Shown here in pieces: positions 7,746-15,562 of a stretch of DNA of 36,773 nt (position 1 is the first letter of the stretch; every line of letters begins with the position of its first letter). The position numbers were made by a program, and so were the translations under genes. The DNA lies in the NCBI GenBank assembly GCA_937901525.1, contig CALDHX010000076.1, positions 1-36,773 on the forward strand, written 5' to 3'. The stretch comes from an uncultured Bacteroidales bacterium. Its GTDB lineage: Bacteria; Bacteroidota; Bacteroidia; Bacteroidales; P3. The notes under the pieces are model-generated. The model ran no database searches. It was not told the origin of the DNA and saw only the letters and a program-made list of their open reading frames with translations.

Positions 7746-10553
7746 TCATTTAATTTTTAATTCATTAATTTCCAACTCTTTTTTCAAGAACATTCCTATA
7801 CTATTTTTAGAAGATTTTGCCAATTCCTCAGGATTTCCCTCTTCAACAATGCTTCCACCTGTGCAACCACCATTCATTCCCATATCAATTATATAATCAG
7901 CACATTTTATCACATCCATATTATGTTCAATAATAATCATACTATTTCCTTTGTCCACTAATTTTTGCAAAACCTTCATAAGAATATTTATATCCTCAAA
8001 ATGCAATCCTGTTGTTGGCTCATCAAGAATGTAAAGTGTTTTACCTGTATCTTTTTTCGACAATTCCGCAGCAAGTTTTATTCTTTGACACTCACCACCC
8101 GAAAGAGTAGTTGAAGGTTGTCCTAAGGAAAGGTATCCTAAGCCCACTTCAACAACCATAGACAATTGTCGCTTGATTGCAGGGTAAGCATCAAAAAAAT
8201 CAACTGCCTCTTCAAAGCTCATATCCAAGACCTCGCTAATACTTTTTCCCTTATACCTTACTTCAAGCGTTTCTCTGTTGTATCTTTTACCATGACACGA
8301 AGGACATTCCACATAAATCTCAGGCAAAAAGTTCATTTCAATGGTTTTTACTCCTGCTCCTTGACATTCTTCACAGCGTCCGCCCTTTACATTGAAAGAA
8401 AATCTACCTGCTTGATAATTCCTAATCTTCGCAGTTGGCAACATCGCATACAATTTCCTAATTTGATCAAACACACCTATAAATGTAGCAGGATTACTCC
8501 TTGGAGTCTTACCAATAGGAAATTGATTAATCTCTATAACCTTATCTATATTTTCAACACCCTTTATTTCCTTATAAGGAAGAGGCATTGCAGTTGAGCG
8601 ATAGAAGAGTTTACTCAAAATAGGATGCAAAGTATTATTAATAAGAGAAGACTTTCCACTACCAGACACACCCGTAACACACACAAGCATTCCAAGCGGA
8701 AGATGTAAATTCACATTCTTTAAATTATTTCCACACGCACCAATCAAATCAATAAACAAACCGTTTCCTTTTCGTCTTTCCCTCGGCACTTCTATTACTT
8801 TTTCATTTTTAAGATACTGACAAGTCAAAGAATCCTGCAAGAGCAACTCCTCAGGCTTACCAATAGCAGTAATTCTTCCACCATTAACACCTGCTCCCGG
8901 TCCAATATCAACAACAAAGTCCGATTCCAACATCATATCCTTATCATGCTCAACAACAATCACCGAATTACCACCATCTCTCAATCGTTTAAGAGCTTTT
9001 ATCAAACGCATATTATCCGATTGATGCAAACCTATGCTCGGCTCATCTAATATATAAAGGACATTTACCAATTCCGAACCAATTTGTGTAGCCAAACGAA
9101 TCCTTTGACTCTCTCCACCGGAAAGACTTCTTGAACTCCTACCAAGACTCAAATAACCCACTCCCACATCTAAAAGAAACTTAATCCTAACCTCTATTTC
9201 CCTAAGTATTTCACCAGCAATTGCCAATTTTCTCTCATCTAATTTCTCGCTCAAACCCTTAATCCATTCCTGCAACTCTGTCAAATCCATTTTAGAAAGC
9301 TCAGCAACATTCTTCCCATCTATCTTAAAACACAAAGACTCCTTCTTTAACCTATCCCCATTGCAATGAGGACAAGTCTTTTTCTCCATAAAACTTGACG
9401 CCCATTTCTGAATACTTGCAGGCATCGTTTCATTAAATTGAGAAGTTATGAAATTAATCACACCCTGAAAACCCTCCGATTGATATTGCTCTTGACCAAT
9501 TCCATAAAGCAAAACATTCATCGCCTCATCGCTAAATTCCTTAAAAGGAGTATTCAAATCAAAGCCATATCTTCGTCCCAAATCTTGCAATTGTTTTATA
9601 AACCACGACTGCATATTAGGTTTACCGATAGGAACCAATCCCCCTTGCATAATAGACTTTGATTTATCAGGAATAATCTTATCAATCTCCACCAAACTCA
9701 CCTCTCCCAACCCATTACAATGAGGACATGCCCCGTATGGAGAGTTAAACGAAAAAGTATTCGGCTCCGGCTCAGCATAAGAAATGCCCGTAGTAGGACA
9801 CATCAACATTTTTGAAAAATGCCTTATAACATTCTTCTCAGAAAGCACCATTAAATTCCCCTTACCATGTCGAAAAGCAGTCTCAACCGACTTAATCAAA
9901 CGAGAATTATTCTCCTCAGTAATTTTTACCTTATCAACAACAATTTCAATATCATGAACCTTATACCTATCCGTTCTAAGTCCCGCAGTAATATTTGTAA
10001 TCTCACCATCAATCCTTACTTTCAAAAACCCTTTCTTAGCAATAGACTCAAAAAGTTCCCTATGATGCCCCTTTCTACCCTTAATCACAGGCGAAAGTAT
10101 AACAACATACTCACCCTCGTAAGTTTGCTTTAAAATATCCAAAATTTGCTTCTCACTATACTTCACCATTTTCTCACCCGTTGCAGAAGAAAACGCATCA
10201 GAAGCCCTTGCAAAAAGCAAACGTATAAGATCATAAATCTCAGTTGTAGTTCCAACCGTAGAACGAGGGTTTTTATTAGTAGTTTTCTGCTCAATAGAAA
10301 TCACAGGACTCAATCCACCAATATATTCCACCTCAGGCTTACCAATAGTTCCAATAAAATTTCTTGCGTATGCCGAAAACGTTTCCAAATAACGCCTTTG
10401 CCCCTCAGCATATATAGTATCGAAAGCCAAAGAGCTCTTTCCACTACCACTAAGCCCTGTTATAGTAACCAAACTATAACGAGGAATATTAAGAGATATA
10501 TTTTGAAGATTATGCGTCTTAGCTCCTCTAATAACAAGTTCATTTTTTTCCAT
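7746..10553 (-). CDS. uvrA: Excinuclease ABC subunit A
   Basis: Damage-recognition ATPase of nucleotide excision repair, acting as a dimer with UvrB. The 935 residues show two ABC modules. Module 1 has Walker A TGLSGSGKSS at 32-41 and signature RSLSGGESQRIRLATQ. Module 2 has TGVSGSGKSSLINNT and TTLSGGECQRIKLAAE with YILDEPTTGLH. The C-terminal zinc module is complete (CEEC at 727-730 ... CPSC). The insertion-domain CPHC is present, but in the first zinc module the leading pair reads CPTTG, so one cysteine is missing there. The ATG at 10553 is chosen over an in-frame TTG at 10565 because MEKNELVIRGAKTHNLQN fits the family start. It is divergent from the lipoprotein gene; TATTATTG at 10581-10574 is a near-consensus -7 box. 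Confidence 0.97.
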   Translation of the reverse strand: MEKNELVIRGAKTHNLQNISLNIPRYSLVTITGLSGSGKSSLAFDTIYAEGQRRYLETFSAYARNFIGTIGKPEVEYIGGLSPVISIEQKTTNKNPRSTVGTTTEIYDLIRLLFARASDAFSSATGEKMVKYSEKQILDILKQTYEGEYVVILSPVIKGRKGHHRELFESIAKKGFLKVRIDGEITNITAGLRTDRYKVHDIEIVVDKVKITEENNSRLIKSVETAFRHGKGNLMVLSEKNVIRHFSKMLMCPTTGISYAEPEPNTFSFNSPYGACPHCNGLGEVSLVEIDKIIPDKSKSIMQGGLVPIGKPNMQSWFIKQLQDLGRRYGFDLNTPFKEFSDEAMNVLLYGIGQEQYQSEGFQGVINFITSQFNETMPASIQKWASSFMEKKTCPHCNGDRLKKESLCFKIDGKNVAELSKMDLTELQEWIKGLSEKLDERKLAIAGEILREIEVRIKFLLDVGVGYLSLGRSSRSLSGGESQRIRLATQIGSELVNVLYILDEPSIGLHQSDNMRLIKALKRLRDGGNSVIVVEHDKDMMLESDFVVDIGPGAGVNGGRITAIGKPEELLLQDSLTCQYLKNEKVIEVPRERRKGNGLFIDLIGACGNNLKNVNLHLPLGMLVCVTGVSGSGKSSLINNTLHPILSKLFYRSTAMPLPYKEIKGVENIDKVIEINQFPIGKTPRSNPATFIGVFDQIRKLYAMLPTAKIRNYQAGRFSFNVKGGRCEECQGAGVKTIEMNFLPEIYVECPSCHGKRYNRETLEVRYKGKSISEVLDMSFEEAVDFFDAYPAIKRQLSMVVEVGLGYLSLGQPSTTLSGGECQRIKLAAELSKKDTGKTLYILDEPTTGLHFEDINILMKVLQKLVDKGNSMIIIEHNMDVIKCADYIIDMGMNGGCTGGSIVEEGNPEELAKSSKNSIGMFLKKELEINELKIK

Positions 10554-10602
10554 AGTAAATCTCAATTACTTTGCAATAATACAAAAAAAATAAAGAAAAA
10601 AA

Positions 10603-10631
10603 TTGTTGTTAAGAAATTTTTCTTATCTTTG
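10603..10631 (+). promoter_or_regulatory. Promoter of the coiled-coil lipoprotein gene
   Basis: TTG at 10603-10605, an 18-nt spacer, then TATCTTTG at 10624-10631 match the Bacteroidota consensus. The start codon lies 44 nt after the box. Confidence 0.8.
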
Positions 10632-10675
10632 CAACGATTTTTTAGTAGAAACAATAAAAACAAGAACAGAATAAC

Positions 10676-11539
10676 ATGAAAAAAGCCTTATTTATCATCG
10701 GTTTATCAGCCATATTCATGGCAGGATGTCAAAATGATGCAGCAATAAAAGAAAGAGAAAAACAATTACAAGATTCATTTGCATCAGTTATGTCATCAAA
10801 AAATGCGGAATTAGAAGCATTTTTCCAACAATTAAACGAAATTGAAACATCATTAAATGAAATCACAGCTACTTATTCTGATGTTGTAGAAGATGTTAAT
10901 GCAAAAAGCGAAACATCACAAGCAGCCGTAGCAGGAATCAAATCAAAAATTTCAAAATTAGGCGATATTTTAGCAGCAGACAAAGCTAAATTAAAATCAT
11001 TAAACAATCAAATATATCGTGCTAACAAACAAAACACAGAATTAAAGAACTTTGTAGCATCATTAGAGTCAAGAATAGCAGAACAAGAAGCTCAAATTCA
11101 AACCTTGACTAAGGAAATAGAAAAGAAAAACGAAAAAATCAAAAGTTTAGAAAAAGATGTAGCAGGATTAAAAGAAGCTGACAAAAAGAAATCTAAACAA
11201 TTAGCAGAAGCACAAGACGAACAATGCACAGCATACTTTGCAATAGGTACAAAAAAAGAATTAAGAAATAAAAACATAGTAGATCGCAAAGGTGGATTCA
11301 TAGGATTAGGAAAATCAACTGTACTTGCAAACAACTCAGACTTTGCTGCATTCACAAAAATAGACACAAGAAACACACAAGAAATACCTTTGACAGGAAA
11401 AAGAATAAAAATAGTAACTCCTCACCCTGAAAACTCATATTCATTAGAAGGAGATCCAAAACGTCCTACATCAATCAGAATAATAAACCCTGATTTATTC
11501 TGGAAAGCAAGTAGATGTTTGGTTATAATGGTTGATTAA
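10676..11539 (+). CDS. Coiled-coil lipoprotein, Cbp1-like family
   Basis: A 287-residue lipoprotein with N terminus MKKALFIIGLSAIFMAGC; the lipobox FMAGC puts the acylated cysteine at residue 18. Residues about 20-185 are a long, charged coiled coil (EREKQLQDSFASVMSSKNAEL ... LTKEIEKKNEKIKSLEKDVAGL). A small C-terminal domain of about 100 residues starts at AYFAIGTKKELRNKNIVDRKGG and ends ..PDLFWKASRCLVIMVD. This architecture and tail resemble Bacteroides lipoproteins annotated as Cbp1-family collagen-binding adhesins. The name is family-based and collagen binding here is not shown. It has its own promoter and a strong terminator and is therefore monocistronic. Confidence 0.85.
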   Translation: MKKALFIIGLSAIFMAGCQNDAAIKEREKQLQDSFASVMSSKNAELEAFFQQLNEIETSLNEITATYSDVVEDVNAKSETSQAAVAGIKSKISKLGDILAADKAKLKSLNNQIYRANKQNTELKNFVASLESRIAEQEAQIQTLTKEIEKKNEKIKSLEKDVAGLKEADKKKSKQLAEAQDEQCTAYFAIGTKKELRNKNIVDRKGGFIGLGKSTVLANNSDFAAFTKIDTRNTQEIPLTGKRIKIVTPHPENSYSLEGDPKRPTSIRIINPDLFWKASRCLVIMVD

Positions 11540-11598
11540 AGTTAAATTATTTTCTAGATAACGTTTCTCTGACGTTAGAATTTTTAAAATTGAGCCGT

Positions 11599-11635
11599 GG
11601 TCGTCTAAGTCCTTTAGACGACCTTTCTTTTTTTT
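11599..11635 (+). terminator. Strong rho-independent terminator after the lipoprotein gene
   Basis: GGTCGTCTAA (11599-11608) and TTAGACGACC (11614-11623) pair perfectly over 10 bp around GTCCT, followed by TTTCTTTTTTTT. A smaller inverted repeat, TAACGT...ACGTTA, precedes it near 11560-11577. Confidence 0.93.
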
Positions 11636-11636
11636 C

Positions 11637-11720
11637 CTTTGTTTTTTTCAAAAAAATCAATGATTTTTTAAATTTTTTCTTTGCTTTTTTCTTTTTTTTC
11701 TTTGTTTTTTTTCACAACAA
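11637..11720 (+). repeat. 21-bp T-rich tandem repeat, array A (4 units)
   Basis: Units begin at 11637, 11658, 11679 and 11700, exactly 21 bases apart. They open with CTTTG, CAATG, CTTTG and CTTTG, each followed by two T-tracts with an A/C interruption. The array lies between the lipoprotein terminator and the -33 box of the KAP gene, ending about 15 bases before that box. The same unit recurs in arrays at 21582 and 36720. The phased tracts should make this DNA curved. Confidence 0.8.
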
Positions 11721-11734
11721 CAAAAATCAAGAAA

Positions 11735-11765
11735 TTTGTTGTTAAAAATATTTTGGCTACATTTG
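11735..11765 (+). promoter_or_regulatory. Full promoter of the KAP NTPase gene
   Basis: TTTG at 11735-11738, a 19-nt spacer, then TACATTTG at 11758-11765 match the consensus exactly. The ATG follows 16 nt after the box, so the leader is only about 10 nt. The 21-bp repeat array lies immediately upstream. Confidence 0.87.
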
Positions 11766-11781
11766 CAAAAAAGTATTTTTC

Positions 11782-14211
11782 ATGAAAGAAAACGACAAAA
11801 AAGAATATAAAAATTGGTATAAAACACTGCTAAGAATCCAGAAAAAAGAACTAATCTTATTTGGTGTCTTAATTTTATTAGCATTTATTTTTGTAGGAAT
11901 TTCATCAGATATTTGCAAATGGTTAAAAACAGAGGTTATATACAATATAGTTGACAATAAACCTTTGATAAATATTCCTATTTGTATTATTATATCAGGT
12001 TTTGCAATCTGGTGGTGGAGTAAGATTTGGAAAGATAGAGACATTAGACCTTATAGATTGGGAATAATAGCATTTGGTTTAATTGTTTTTATTTTCATTG
12101 ATGGATTTCTATACGCTAATATAGTATGTAATTTTAGCTACAAATGCTTTTTTATATGTTTATTAGTGATCTCGGCTATAATAATACTTATAAGATTCTA
12201 TCTTAGCCCTTATTTTACTTGCAAATCTTTATTAAAATTGTATTTAAGCAAGAATCGATTTAAACGAAGCAGAAAAATAATAAAACTAAAACAAAGAATA
12301 AACAATATAATCTACAAACAAGATAACAAAACCGAATTAAAAGGGTTTTCAGTTGACAATACAGAAATAAAACTTGAAGACAACCAAAAAGAATACGCAA
12401 AAACATTAGTAAAAAAGTTAAAAAACACTGATTTAAGTAAAGAATCTTTTGCAGTAGGCATAACAGGAGAATGGGGATCGGGCAAAAGTACGTTTCTCAA
12501 TACAATGAAAAAGGAAATAAAGGAAGAAAAATTTGCAGAAATTGTAGAATTTAATCCTTGGCTTTGCAACTCTCCCGTACAAGTTACGCAAGATTTCTTT
12601 GCAACTCTCATAAATGAATTATCGCCAAAGCATAGTACATTATCAAGAGATATAAATAAATATGCAAAATTGCTAAACAAAATAACAAAACCAAGCCTTA
12701 GCGTTTTCGGAATAGACTTAGACCTAACGCCGGGCGATGATAGTCTTGATGAATTAAAAGAAAACATTTCCAAAAAATTAGCAATTCTTCCAAAAAAAGT
12801 AGTAATCCTAATAGACGACACAGACCGACTTGAAGGAAATGAAGTCTTTGAAATTCTAAGACTAATAAGAAATACAGCAGACTTCAAAAACGTAATCTAC
12901 ATAGCAACCTACGACAAAGAATACGTTACAGACGTACTAGAAAACAAAATCAAAGACCCTGATAATTATTTAGAAAAAATATTCCAAGTAGAAGTTCATC
13001 TATTAAAAACAAGGAATTATTTATTATGGAGTAGATTACAAAGAGAATTAAATAAATACTTTCAATTTGATGGCATAGATATTATAAATTCCGTAGAAGA
13101 GCAAAATTTAGTTTTGAAAGTATTAACAAATTATCGTCAAATAAAAAGATTTGCTAGACACTACATAACTTATAGCGATTATTTAAATAATATCAAATTA
13201 AAAGATATTGATAAAAAATGCTTATTTTGGATAGAACTTTTACAAATGTACGACAAATACGCTTATGATATTCTTGCAAAAGATTATACTCATTTACTTA
13301 ACGATAGTGACGACCAAATACTTCTTTACTTAAAAGATAAAAAAGAAATATCAAAGCTGAGATTAAAAGATGAAACGTTAAATATTTTAAACATAATATT
13401 TCCAGAGGAGTATAAAACAGACATTCAATTAAAAGCAAATTATGATAAATATTTTTCTTTAAGCATAGCACCTTTTGAAGTTTCTATGATTGAATATATT
13501 ACAGCTATTTCATATAATGGAGAGGATAAAATGAATAATGCAAAAGAAACAATATATAAATGGAGCAGAAAGAAAGATGATTCAATTATCGCTCGCTTTA
13601 TTAATTCCCAATACTTAAACAATACTAATCTCTATGAAAATTATATTTCACTTATACTTTATTTTGCATTAATTAGAAAAGGCAACTTTAATAAAATTAA
13701 ATCTCTACTAGAAAAAAAAGAAATAGGTCAATATTCTTCGGAAAGAATAAGTGAAATTATTAAAAGATGGTTCAAATCAGAGATTGATAATTATGAATTT
13801 AATGAAAAATTAATTCGTTTAAGTGAATTTTTAAATCAAATGTATCACTATAATACAATAAATGACGAGTATTATATACTTGAAAATCCTACATATTTTA
13901 TTGATAATAAAAAAATAGAAGAACTTTTGTTGTCAATAATGACAAAATTGATTGATAACAATAATATTAACGATAGTGATTTTTCCAAAATTTATAGAAA
14001 TTGTATCGCAGTTAATGAAGAATTAAAATACATTCCTGGCGAAAGAATAAATATTGAATACAAACAATTACCTAAATTTAGAAGAATTTTTGACAATTTT
14101 TCAAATCAAAACAAAACTCTTCTTATCAAAGATAGAACGTATCCTACTTTTGCAGAATTTAAAACAGCATATAAGGATATGTTGAGTCAAATGGATAATA
14201 AACAAAATTAA
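11782..14211 (+). CDS. KAP-family membrane P-loop NTPase
   Basis: An 809-residue protein. The N-terminal ~145 residues carry about four hydrophobic helices (ELILFGVLILLAFIFVGISS; INIPICIIISGFAIWWW; IIAFGLIVFIFIDGFLYA; FFICLLVISAIIILIRFYL), placing it in the inner membrane. The KAP NTPase domain follows, with DNTEIKLEDNQKEYAKTL leading into Walker A GEWGSGKST (residues 229-237, Lys235). After this come VEFNPWLCNSPVQVTQDFF and Walker B VVILIDDTDRL (Asp345, Asp346). The C-terminal ~400 residues are helical and charged, with no recognised domain. KAP NTPases (named after Kidins220/ARMS and PifA) include phage-exclusion proteins, so a defence role is possible but unproven. Its full promoter and its position before an exported WD40 gene suggest a small accessory unit. 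Confidence 0.9.
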   Translation: MKENDKKEYKNWYKTLLRIQKKELILFGVLILLAFIFVGISSDICKWLKTEVIYNIVDNKPLINIPICIIISGFAIWWWSKIWKDRDIRPYRLGIIAFGLIVFIFIDGFLYANIVCNFSYKCFFICLLVISAIIILIRFYLSPYFTCKSLLKLYLSKNRFKRSRKIIKLKQRINNIIYKQDNKTELKGFSVDNTEIKLEDNQKEYAKTLVKKLKNTDLSKESFAVGITGEWGSGKSTFLNTMKKEIKEEKFAEIVEFNPWLCNSPVQVTQDFFATLINELSPKHSTLSRDINKYAKLLNKITKPSLSVFGIDLDLTPGDDSLDELKENISKKLAILPKKVVILIDDTDRLEGNEVFEILRLIRNTADFKNVIYIATYDKEYVTDVLENKIKDPDNYLEKIFQVEVHLLKTRNYLLWSRLQRELNKYFQFDGIDIINSVEEQNLVLKVLTNYRQIKRFARHYITYSDYLNNIKLKDIDKKCLFWIELLQMYDKYAYDILAKDYTHLLNDSDDQILLYLKDKKEISKLRLKDETLNILNIIFPEEYKTDIQLKANYDKYFSLSIAPFEVSMIEYITAISYNGEDKMNNAKETIYKWSRKKDDSIIARFINSQYLNNTNLYENYISLILYFALIRKGNFNKIKSLLEKKEIGQYSSERISEIIKRWFKSEIDNYEFNEKLIRLSEFLNQMYHYNTINDEYYILENPTYFIDNKKIEELLLSIMTKLIDNNNINDSDFSKIYRNCIAVNEELKYIPGERINIEYKQLPKFRRIFDNFSNQNKTLLIKDRTYPTFAEFKTAYKDMLSQMDNKQN

Positions 14212-14223
14212 GGACAAGTAAAT

Positions 14224-14380
14224 ATGGGGATATTAACACAAGATATTGGTTTATTGTTTTAGTTAACTCTTATAATAGGGCTATTAGTTCTTATCGCTCC
14301 TTTAATTATCTTTCTATTTGTAGTAAAATATACACGCAATAAAGATAAAAAACATAGAAAAAAAATAAAGAGTCCAATAA
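14224..14380 (+). pseudogene. Small membrane-protein ORF interrupted by an in-frame TAG
   Basis: From the ATG at 14224 the frame reads MGILTQDIGLLF, then TAG at 14260-14262. It then continues open as LTLIIGLLVLIAPLIIFLFV and VKYTRNKDKKHRKKIK, a clean transmembrane helix with a basic tail. The frame stays open to a TAA at 14491, inside the next gene in another frame; the end given here is the base before the WD40 start and is arbitrary. No start codon follows the TAG. A single TGG-to-TAG change would restore a continuous small membrane protein. The opening resembles the GLLFW start of ATP synthase b subunits, but the rest does not. It may be a decayed gene, a sequencing error or chance. Confidence 0.4.
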
Positions 14381-15478
14381 ATGAAAGGAAAAATTTACTC
14401 AATCTTTGGTTTGATGATTTTATTCTTTGCTTTGCCGTTTCAAAGTGCTTTTTCGCAAAGGCAAAAGTCTTTTGTGTGTGTAAAAACTATTAAATCAAGT
14501 CAAAGTCGCATTAATTCCGCAGAGTTTAGCCCTGATGGGAAATATATTCTTAGCGTTGCGGAAGATAGAATGATTAAAACAAGGAACGCAAACAATTATC
14601 AACTTCGTTTAGTGATAGAAAAGCATAAGCGATTCTTTATTTCAACATCATTTAGCAATGAAGGTGCGGTTAGAAAACGCATTTGCTGGGACAAAGACCA
14701 TCAAACCTTAGACCCATTCAGTCCAAACACTCTTAAAGGCAAGAGGTTGTATAGTGCAGATGCACAAACGGCATCATATAGTCCTGACGGAAAACATATA
14801 ATATCTGTTTTACGCAATGGAAACATAAAAATTTGGGACGCTATCAGCGGAAAAAGTCTCAAAACTCTAAAAGGACACTCCTCTTACGTTAATTCAGCGG
14901 AATATAGCCCTTGTGGAAAATATATAGTCTCTACCTCATCGGACGAAACGCTTAAAATTTGGGACGCAAACACAGGCTCTTGCCTGCAAACCTTAAAAGG
15001 ACACAAAAGAAGCATATATTCTGCAAAATATAGCCCTGATGGAAGGCATATTGTTTCTGCTTCACTTGATTCTACTATTAAAATTTGGGAAGCAAACACA
15101 GGAAAATGCTTGCAAACCTTAGAAGGACACACAAAATGCGTTAATACAGCAGAATATAGTCCTTGCGGAAAGTATATTGTCTCTGCATCAGATGATAAAA
15201 CCATCAAAATATGGGAAGCAAACACAGGAATATGCCTGCAAACCTTAAAAGGACATTCTTCTTACGTTTTTTCTGCACAATATAGTCCTGATTGCAAACA
15301 AATTATCTCTTCTTCCATAGATAAAACCATTAAAATATGGGACGCAAACAGAGGAAATTGTCTTCAAACCTTAAAAGGACACGAAGATAGCGTAATTACC
15401 GCAAAATATAGTCCTGATGGCACAAAAATTATCAGCGGTTCAAGAGATGGAATTATTAAGATTTGGAAAGAAAAATAG
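14381..15478 (+). CDS. Exported WD40-repeat beta-propeller protein
   Basis: A 365-residue protein with a signal peptide (MKGKIYSIFGLMILFFALPFQSAFSQ), so the propeller should sit in the periplasm or at the surface, unusual for WD40 proteins. One repeat lies at about 33-80 and a degenerate region at about 85-125. Five near-identical 42-residue WD40 repeats follow, each built on CLQTLKGH...SAEYSPCGKYIVSASDD.TIKIW(D/E)ANTG. Together they could close a seven-bladed propeller that acts as a binding scaffold; no catalytic residues are seen. The repeats are almost identical in DNA at an exact 126-bp period. It follows the KAP NTPase and the broken small ORF with no promoter of its own that I can see, and ends at a bidirectional terminator. 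The partner is unknown. Confidence 0.9.
   Translation: MKGKIYSIFGLMILFFALPFQSAFSQRQKSFVCVKTIKSSQSRINSAEFSPDGKYILSVAEDRMIKTRNANNYQLRLVIEKHKRFFISTSFSNEGAVRKRICWDKDHQTLDPFSPNTLKGKRLYSADAQTASYSPDGKHIISVLRNGNIKIWDAISGKSLKTLKGHSSYVNSAEYSPCGKYIVSTSSDETLKIWDANTGSCLQTLKGHKRSIYSAKYSPDGRHIVSASLDSTIKIWEANTGKCLQTLEGHTKCVNTAEYSPCGKYIVSASDDKTIKIWEANTGICLQTLKGHSSYVFSAQYSPDCKQIISSSIDKTIKIWDANRGNCLQTLKGHEDSVITAKYSPDGTKIISGSRDGIIKIWKEK
14873..15376 (+). repeat. 126-bp coding tandem repeat (WD40 units)
   Basis: The anchor GGACA recurs at 14873, 14999, 15125, 15251 and 15377, exactly 126 bases apart, within the WD40 gene. This gives four complete units plus the start of a fifth. Shared blocks such as AAACCTTAAAAGGACA and GCAAACACAGG are nearly identical between units, which suggests recent duplication or gene conversion. 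Confidence 0.88.
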
Positions 15479-15502
15479 TTATTTATTTTTTACAACAAAG
15501 AT

Positions 15503-15547
15503 AAAACGCTCGCAAGTCTTTATTTAATTTGACAAACGAGCGTTTTT
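15503..15547. terminator. Bidirectional terminator between WD40 and ATPase genes
   Basis: AAAACGCTCG (15503-15512) and CGAGCGTTTT (15537-15546) pair perfectly over 10 bp around a 24-nt loop. T-runs lie on the outer side of both strands. The genes on either side converge here. Confidence 0.85.
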
Positions 15548-15562
15548 ATATTTTAATTCTTT

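Noticed and set aside
10146..10679. 177-codon plus-strand frame opposite the start of uvrA
   Set aside because: Antisense to the conserved uvrA N terminus, with shadow-like composition (Ser, Arg, Asn runs). Its end overlaps the start of the lipoprotein gene.
11637..11720. T-rich arrays as CRISPR repeats or as rows of promoters
   Set aside because: There are no unique spacers, so not CRISPR. The spacing between TTTG elements is 21 and lacks the TA part of the -7 consensus at the right place, so the units are not complete promoters.
12312..12887. 191-codon minus-strand frame inside the KAP NTPase gene
   Set aside because: It lies opposite the Walker A and B region of a clear NTPase, is Ser/Phe-rich and has no motif of its own.
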